Below, one piece after another: positions 31,295-35,834 of a stretch of DNA of 35,834 bases; the first letter of the stretch is position 1; the number at the start of each line of letters is the position of its first letter. The notes beneath the pieces are model-generated. The model worked only from the letters and a program-made list of their open reading frames with translations, was not told where the DNA came from and did no database searches. The stretch is from Flavobacteriia bacterium (GTDB taxonomy: Bacteria; Bacteroidota; Bacteroidia; Flavobacteriales_D; Crocinitomicaceae), in contig CANGOF010000015.1 in NCBI GenBank assembly GCA_947455515.1, forward strand, positions 1 through 35,834, given 5' to 3'. The translations under genes and the position numbers were made by a program.

Positions 31295-32578
31295 ATGCAA
31301 CAAGCCATCCCGTTAGCGGAACGAATGAGGCCTAATTCCTTAGACTCATACATTGGACAATCTCAGTTATTGGGGGTGGACGCTTCATTTAGATTGGGTT
31401 TAGACAAAGGACTTATCCCGTCGATGATATTGTGGGGGCCTCCCGGAGTAGGTAAAACTACCTTAGCCTATTTAATTGCAAAACAAACCAATAGAACCAT
31501 ACACACCTTATCTGCCATATCCTCTGGTGTAAAAGACGTACGCGATGTAATTCAAAAAGTAGAACAAGGCGGATTATTTCAAGAGAAAGGAACGATATTA
31601 TTTATAGATGAGATTCATCGTTTTTCAAAATCACAACAAGATTCCTTATTAAATGCTGTGGAACGCGGTATAATCACTTTAATCGGTGCCACAACAGAAA
31701 ATCCATCTTTTGAGGTTATCTCTGCGTTATTATCTCGTTGTCAAGTATACACCTTACAAAATCATAGTCAAGAAGAACTCTTAGCGATTTTAAATCAAGC
31801 AATTACTAAGGATAGTTATTTAAAGAATAAAAATATCTTTCTGGAAGAAACCAATGCTTTATTAGGAATTTCAGGAGGAGATGCTCGTAAATTATTAAAT
31901 GTCTTTGAATTAATCATTTCCAATTGTGAAGAATGCAAAGAAATTACAGTTAACAACGTACTAGTTGAACGATTTGCAAATAAAAGTTTGGCCATCTACG
32001 ATAAAGATGGTGAAGTACATTACGATATTGCTTCTGCTTTTATCAAATCCATACGAGGAAGCGACCCAAACGCAGCCGTTTATTGGTTAGCAAGAATGAT
32101 TGCTGGTGGCGAAGACCCGAAATTTATTGCACGACGCTTATTAATTTCAGCAAGCGAAGATATTGGACTTGCAAACCCAACCGCATTAGTGATGGCTAAC
32201 AATACGTTTCAGGCAGTACAAGCTATTGGTTGGCCTGAATCGCGCATAATATTATCGCAATGTGTAATTTATTTAGCTACCTCTCCGAAAGGTAATGCTG
32301 CATACATGGCAATTAATCAAGCACAACAAATAGTTAGTCAAACTGGAAATTTACCTGTTCCAATTCCTCTAAGAAATGCACCAACTAAATTAATGAAAGA
32401 CTTAGGCTATGGAGAAGGATATAAATATTCTCACGATTACGAGAATAATTTTGTACAACAAGACTTTATGCCAGAATCTTTAAGTCATACCAACTTTTTT
32501 AATGCTGGTAGTAGTAGAAAAGAACAAGAAATTTCAGAACAAATTCAACAATTATGGGGAACAAAATATCCTATTTAA
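31295..32578 (+). CDS. rarA: Replication-associated recombination protein RarA (MgsA)
   Basis: This AAA+ ATPase of 427 residues is related to clamp loaders and acts at stalled replication forks. It has the N-terminal PLAERMRPNSLDSYIGQSQLLG, Walker A LWGPPGVGKTTLAY (GPPGVGKT at 48-55), Walker B ILFIDEIHRFSKSQQD (101-116), sensor 1 LIGATTENPSFEV (129-141) and the arginine finger in LSRCQVYTL. The C-terminal part has the RarA-specific KSIRGSDPNAAVYWLARMIAGGEDPKFIARRL, then ASEDIGLANP, and ends with PLRNAPTKLMKDLGYGEGYKYSHDY. It is full length. Its 3' end overlaps the next gene by 25 bp, so the two are co-transcribed. Confidence 0.95.
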   Translation: MQQAIPLAERMRPNSLDSYIGQSQLLGVDASFRLGLDKGLIPSMILWGPPGVGKTTLAYLIAKQTNRTIHTLSAISSGVKDVRDVIQKVEQGGLFQEKGTILFIDEIHRFSKSQQDSLLNAVERGIITLIGATTENPSFEVISALLSRCQVYTLQNHSQEELLAILNQAITKDSYLKNKNIFLEETNALLGISGGDARKLLNVFELIISNCEECKEITVNNVLVERFANKSLAIYDKDGEVHYDIASAFIKSIRGSDPNAAVYWLARMIAGGEDPKFIARRLLISASEDIGLANPTALVMANNTFQAVQAIGWPESRIILSQCVIYLATSPKGNAAYMAINQAQQIVSQTGNLPVPIPLRNAPTKLMKDLGYGEGYKYSHDYENNFVQQDFMPESLSHTNFFNAGSSRKEQEISEQIQQLWGTKYPI

Positions 32579-33576
32579 GTTCAGCGCTGCTCTACTATTT
32601 GGTAGTTTATCCTCTCTCTTTGTTACCATTGAGCGTGATTTACCTATTTACTGATGTACTTTATTTTATATTAACACGAATTGCTCCTTATCGAAAAAGA
32701 TTAATAAGTAAAAACTTATATAAATCATTTCCTCAAGCTTCACATGCACATCGTAAAAAAATTAAGCGAGCATTTTACCAACATCTTTGTGATTTATTAG
32801 CGGAAAGTATAAAAAACATTTCCATTTCGGAACGAGAATTACGCAGACGATTTAAGGTGAGCAATTACTCCATTTTAAACAAATTATATGCTGAAGGGAA
32901 AGATGTATTATTAGTCTCTGGACATTACAATAATTGGGAATGGATGATAACGGCACAAAATATACTTTTTCGACACCAAGCAGCAGGCATTGGAATGCCT
33001 TTAAGTAACGCTTTTTGGAACAAAAAGTTAAACGAGCGTCGTGCACGATTTGGAATGGAAATACTTAGCGCCAATAACCTTCATGAATTCTTAGGTAGCG
33101 AGCATCCTAAACCAATCGCTACACTTATCCTTTCTGACCAAGCCCCTTTCGACTCATTAAAGTCGTATTGGATGAATTTTCTAAATCAAAAAACCCCTGT
33201 TTTTTTTGGCTGTGAACAACTTGCTCATCAATATAATTCTGCGGTTGTTTATTTCGTTATAAACAAACGAAAAAGAGGTTACTACAAAGTTGATTTCCAA
33301 TTAATATGTGAAAATGCAAAAGATATGCATTATGGTGAAATAACTGAAAAATACACAAAGCTGATTGAAAAAGCGATTAACAAACATCCTGAATATTGGT
33401 TATGGTCTCATAATCGTTGGAAACGACACATTCCAGAAAATTTAGAGGCTTTACGAATTGAACAACAAGAGAAATTCGAAAAACGTTTTCCTGCTGTTAA
33501 AAAAAAATTAAATACCGACTCTAATAATGTGACTAATTCAGAAAATCCCAAGTCAATCCAATACGCAAAATTTTAG
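32554..33576 (+). CDS. Lipid A biosynthesis acyltransferase (LpxL/HtrB-like)
   Basis: This inner-membrane-associated enzyme of 340 residues transfers a secondary fatty acyl chain during lipid A assembly. It has an N-terminal hydrophobic region (about 7-42), then RISKNL-like RKRLISKNLYKSFP, and the catalytic HX4E box in VSGHYNNWEW (His124, Glu129). A later DQAPFDSL and the closing WLWSHNRWKR are both family marks. Bacteroidota usually have a single LpxL-type enzyme. It starts 25 bp inside rarA in another frame. Its last 44 bp overlap the end of the convergent porin-like gene, leaving no room for a terminator between them. Confidence 0.9.
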   Translation: MGNKISYLSSALLYYLVVYPLSLLPLSVIYLFTDVLYFILTRIAPYRKRLISKNLYKSFPQASHAHRKKIKRAFYQHLCDLLAESIKNISISERELRRRFKVSNYSILNKLYAEGKDVLLVSGHYNNWEWMITAQNILFRHQAAGIGMPLSNAFWNKKLNERRARFGMEILSANNLHEFLGSEHPKPIATLILSDQAPFDSLKSYWMNFLNQKTPVFFGCEQLAHQYNSAVVYFVINKRKRGYYKVDFQLICENAKDMHYGEITEKYTKLIEKAINKHPEYWLWSHNRWKRHIPENLEALRIEQQEKFEKRFPAVKKKLNTDSNNVTNSENPKSIQYAKF

Positions 33577-35278
33577 GCATTACGGGATATCCGTTTACGA
33601 TGCGATTAGTTCGGTCGTTCCAAGAATTATCAATGTTTTCATATTTGAAATAGAAACGCATTTCATCGATTGCAATTCCAACAAATGCATCCAATTGTAC
33701 AACTGAATTATACACTTTGCTATTTGGATTAATGATGGAGAAAGTGCTCAAACGCGAATCAAAACTTAACAAGGAATAAGAAGATTTCACATACACATCT
33801 GTTCCTACAAGAAACTCATATTTTTCCTTTCCTTTAAGTTTTTTCTTCCAAAACAAACGTCCACGTACATCGTATTTTGGTAAAAGATTGGTTGCTCCAC
33901 TTACCTTATTTATCGTAATCCTTGGTTGTAGATAGAAATCACCTGCATTTAAATTACAAGATGCGCTAATATATACTTGTTGAATTTGTGTAAGTGTATC
34001 ATTCCTCCATTGATCGTTAATGAAAAAATAAGTGTGATCCATTTGTTTATACCCAATTTTTATTTGTGTGTTCAACTTTCCTTTTCCAGCGAAAGCATAT
34101 AACATAGAAACAAGCCCTTGTTTTTGAATAAAAGGCATTTTCCAACCGATTGTATTACCAAAATACAAACGTTGAAAAGGTTCTGGTACAAGTTGGCTAT
34201 AACCTACCTCTAAGGAATTTGAAAATTTTTCTTTATTAGTAACGATAGCACCGTTGTGGCTAAATTGATTTCCTTGCCCCACTAAATTTTGCATACCCCC
34301 ATAACTTACAGATGCCTTGCCAAACTTCCATTTAGAAGTCAAAGTAACATTAATTGCATTTTTAATCTGTTCCGCATTTGTTTTGTAAATCCAATACACA
34401 CGATTTACACCTACCTGTGTAGTGTTCATTTTAGTCTTCAAAAAATATCCTATCCCATTTTCAAGGTAGGACCATTGCGAAAGATCACGAGTATAATTTG
34501 GATTAATAAAAAATGGATAGATTTTAGAAATCGAGTCTGTTTCTCGGAAGATACGATGATCAACCCTCAAAACATTATTAAAAGTTAAACCGGTTTCCAA
34601 CTTTCTTAAAGAATCTTTTCTTAAAAAATCCCAAACGGATTGGTGATGTAGGAGATAAAGTTTACTAGAATCCATTGCATTACTTTTTAAAATCGGAGTA
34701 TACACAAGACTATATTGACTAAGCATTTTATCATCGTTAGTCACCCCACCATTTAGATTTCGTACTATATTCGTAGCAGAACCTTCAACTAAATGCTTCC
34801 ATTTCACCCCATATTTAGATAAGCTTAACGTAAATGCATCTAAACTAAAAGCACTTTGTTTATATAAAGTAGCACTTACATTTCGAGTGTAATTTAAAGC
34901 GAAATGAACATTTCCTCTTAAGGTTTGTTGATAATCTGCATGTAAGTATTGTTGACCACCGGTACCAACTGAATACATAAATCCGGCATGCGGCAATGCA
35001 GTAAACGTTGGTCCACCAATTTTAATTACGCGATATTGCTTTGGTAAAGACTGAAAGAAATTGAAATAATCATTTCCATTTACACCAAAAGGATTGTTTT
35101 GCGTACCACCCGGTAAGGTTGTTTGTTTTTCAGCGAAATAAAGATCCAAGGAATCGTTTGATTTTCCTCCTGATCGAAAATCTGCTTTCAGTGTATCCAC
35201 TTTATGAAATAGCAAATTCGTCTGTCCAATCGAAACAAACGAAAGAAAAATCAAACTTAAAAATCCAACTAATTTCAC
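33533..35278 (-). CDS. Outer-membrane porin-like protein (Porin_10 type)
   Basis: This protein of 581 residues has a signal peptide (about 1-18, ending SIGQ) and uses a GTG start (a Val codon read as Met). Most of the chain is a run of amphipathic beta strands with aromatic girdles (for example HFALNYTRNVSATLY, FTLSLSKYGVKWKHLVEG, YFFINDQWRNDTLTQIQQVYISASC) and a terminal strand near ILRIGLTWDFLN. The N-terminal QQYLHADYQQTLRGNVHFALNY and the general organisation match the Bacteroidota putative porin family (PF14121). The transported solute is unknown. It converges with the LpxL-type gene and overlaps it by 44 bp. Confidence 0.8.
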   Translation of the reverse strand: MKLVGFLSLIFLSFVSIGQTNLLFHKVDTLKADFRSGGKSNDSLDLYFAEKQTTLPGGTQNNPFGVNGNDYFNFFQSLPKQYRVIKIGGPTFTALPHAGFMYSVGTGGQQYLHADYQQTLRGNVHFALNYTRNVSATLYKQSAFSLDAFTLSLSKYGVKWKHLVEGSATNIVRNLNGGVTNDDKMLSQYSLVYTPILKSNAMDSSKLYLLHHQSVWDFLRKDSLRKLETGLTFNNVLRVDHRIFRETDSISKIYPFFINPNYTRDLSQWSYLENGIGYFLKTKMNTTQVGVNRVYWIYKTNAEQIKNAINVTLTSKWKFGKASVSYGGMQNLVGQGNQFSHNGAIVTNKEKFSNSLEVGYSQLVPEPFQRLYFGNTIGWKMPFIQKQGLVSMLYAFAGKGKLNTQIKIGYKQMDHTYFFINDQWRNDTLTQIQQVYISASCNLNAGDFYLQPRITINKVSGATNLLPKYDVRGRLFWKKKLKGKEKYEFLVGTDVYVKSSYSLLSFDSRLSTFSIINPNSKVYNSVVQLDAFVGIAIDEMRFYFKYENIDNSWNDRTNRIVNGYPVMPKILRIGLTWDFLN

Positions 35279-35423
35279 TTGAAAAGAAAATTGTATTTAT
35301 AATTATTGAATTGTACGAGGCAGACAATAAATTTAAAATTGGAGTTTACTGGTGTAAATAACATTTTAAATTTAGAAGTTGAACGAAGCACAATCCAATG
35401 ATTAAACTTCTATAAACTAAAAA

Positions 35424-35442
35424 AGGGGGAACAAATCCCCCT
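35424..35442 (-). terminator. rpsT intrinsic terminator
   Basis: AGGGGGA (35424-35430) pairs with TCCCCCT (35436-35442) around a 5-base loop. On the minus strand the stem is followed by a run of T (the A-run at 35419-35424). This is a textbook intrinsic terminator 24 bp after the rpsT stop. The rest of the spacer 35279-35465 shows nothing else. Confidence 0.85.
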
Positions 35443-35465
35443 ATATCTTTATTTAAAATCGTGTA

Positions 35466-35717
35466 TTATAATTTATTGATTTTAACAGCTAAACCTGATT
35501 TCAAGTTTGCAGCTTTGTTAGCATGAATAATATTTTTCTTAGCTAACTTATCAATCATAGAAGATACAGAAACAAATAACGTTTGAGCTTCAGCTTTGTC
35601 AGTTAAACCACGTAATTTACGCAACGCGTTTCTTGTAGTTTTATGTTGGTATTTATTAATCAGTCTTTTTGACTCATTAGATCTTATTCTTTTTTTAGCA
35701 GACTTATGATTAGCCAT
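35466..35717 (-). CDS. rpsT: 30S ribosomal protein S20
   Basis: This basic protein of 83 residues binds 16S rRNA in the small subunit. It has the classic start [33 protein letters not shown], a [18 protein letters not shown] region (the KKGIIHKNKAARxKSxL motif of S20) and a lysine end. The length is standard. It lies 48 bp after the tRNA-Glu on the same strand, so read-through from the tRNA is likely, and it ends at a strong terminator. The only ATG-flanking element upstream is AT-rich and without a clear Shine-Dalgarno site. Confidence 0.97.
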   Translation of the reverse strand: MANHKSAKKRIRSNESKRLINKYQHKTTRNALRKLRGLTDKAEAQTLFVSVSSMIDKLAKKNIIHANKAANLKSGLAVKINKL

Positions 35718-35765
35718 AATAGTTATTTATTTAAATTTAATTAAGAAACTTTGTTCTTTTTCTTG

Positions 35766-35834
35766 CAGCCCATAGGAGAATCGAACTCCTGTTTCCAGGA
35801 TGAAAACCTGGCGTCCTAACCACTAGACGAATGG
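35766..35834 (-). tRNA. tRNA-Glu (anticodon TTC), 5' end cut by window
   Basis: On the minus strand the sequence shows the D arm GTCTAGTGGTTAGGAC, the anticodon arm CCAGG-TTTTCAT-CCTGG with anticodon TTC (35802-35804), and the T arm AGGAG-TTCGATT-CTCCT. The 3' acceptor strand is ATGGGCT (35767-35773) with discriminator G. The last four bases of the 5' acceptor (CCAT) are present and pair with it; three bases (AGC expected) lie beyond the window. CCA is not encoded. Glutamate identity is clear. Confidence 0.93.

Overview
The window looks like a chromosomal segment of a Bacteroidota bacterium, most likely Flavobacteriales (an inference). The DNA is AT-rich and several genes have TAnnTTTG-type -7 boxes. 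There is a giant secreted protein with a CHU_C (type IX secretion, type B) sorting domain, a Porin_10-like barrel, a Pmp3/YqaE lipoprotein hybrid, and many short secreted proteins ending their signal peptide in FSQ/YSQ/FTQ. Nothing points to a prophage, integrative element or CRISPR array.

Layout. Positions 1-11700 are a loose, mostly plus-strand run of small accessory genes: secreted or membrane proteins of unknown function, a YdeI/OmpD-associated protein, an esterase on the minus strand, a DUF2200 protein, an acyltransferase-3 protein, a dihydrofolate-reductase-like protein with a membrane-anchored extension, and a YdeI-like DUF1801 protein carrying a CDGSH iron-sulfur motif. The spacers hold a composite intergenic repeat (three good copies, one decayed) and REP-like palindromes. 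Positions 11800-20330 hold a lysozyme-fold-like membrane protein, the 1618-residue T9SS protein, an MFS transporter and a second acyltransferase. fabG (20428-21174) converges on a minus-strand phenylacetyl-CoA epoxidase operon (paaA, a GreA-like gene, paaB, paaC). A perfect hairpin between them can terminate both.

Positions 23969-24742 encode a REP-associated tyrosine transposase (RAYT). It contains three 27-bp tandem repeats and a perfect GTAG...CTAC palindrome inside its own reading frame. dnaX follows (24949-26675) and is split at a run of ten A: frame 0 gives a gamma-length product, and the -1 frame restores a tau-length product. A four-gene minus-strand operon comes next (Pmp3-type lipoprotein, unknown lipoprotein, APC permease, class A beta-lactamase-like serine hydrolase). 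Then come rarA overlapping an LpxL-type acyltransferase on the plus strand, a convergent Porin_10-like gene overlapping the acyltransferase tail, rpsT with a clear terminator, and a tRNA-Glu cut by the window end.

The signals most worth following are the dnaX slippery site, the RAYT gene with an embedded REP-like element together with the GTAG palindrome behind fabG, the GreA-like gene inside the paa operon, the CDGSH tail on a DUF1801 protein, and the composite repeats. All family calls are from reading motifs; no database search was run.
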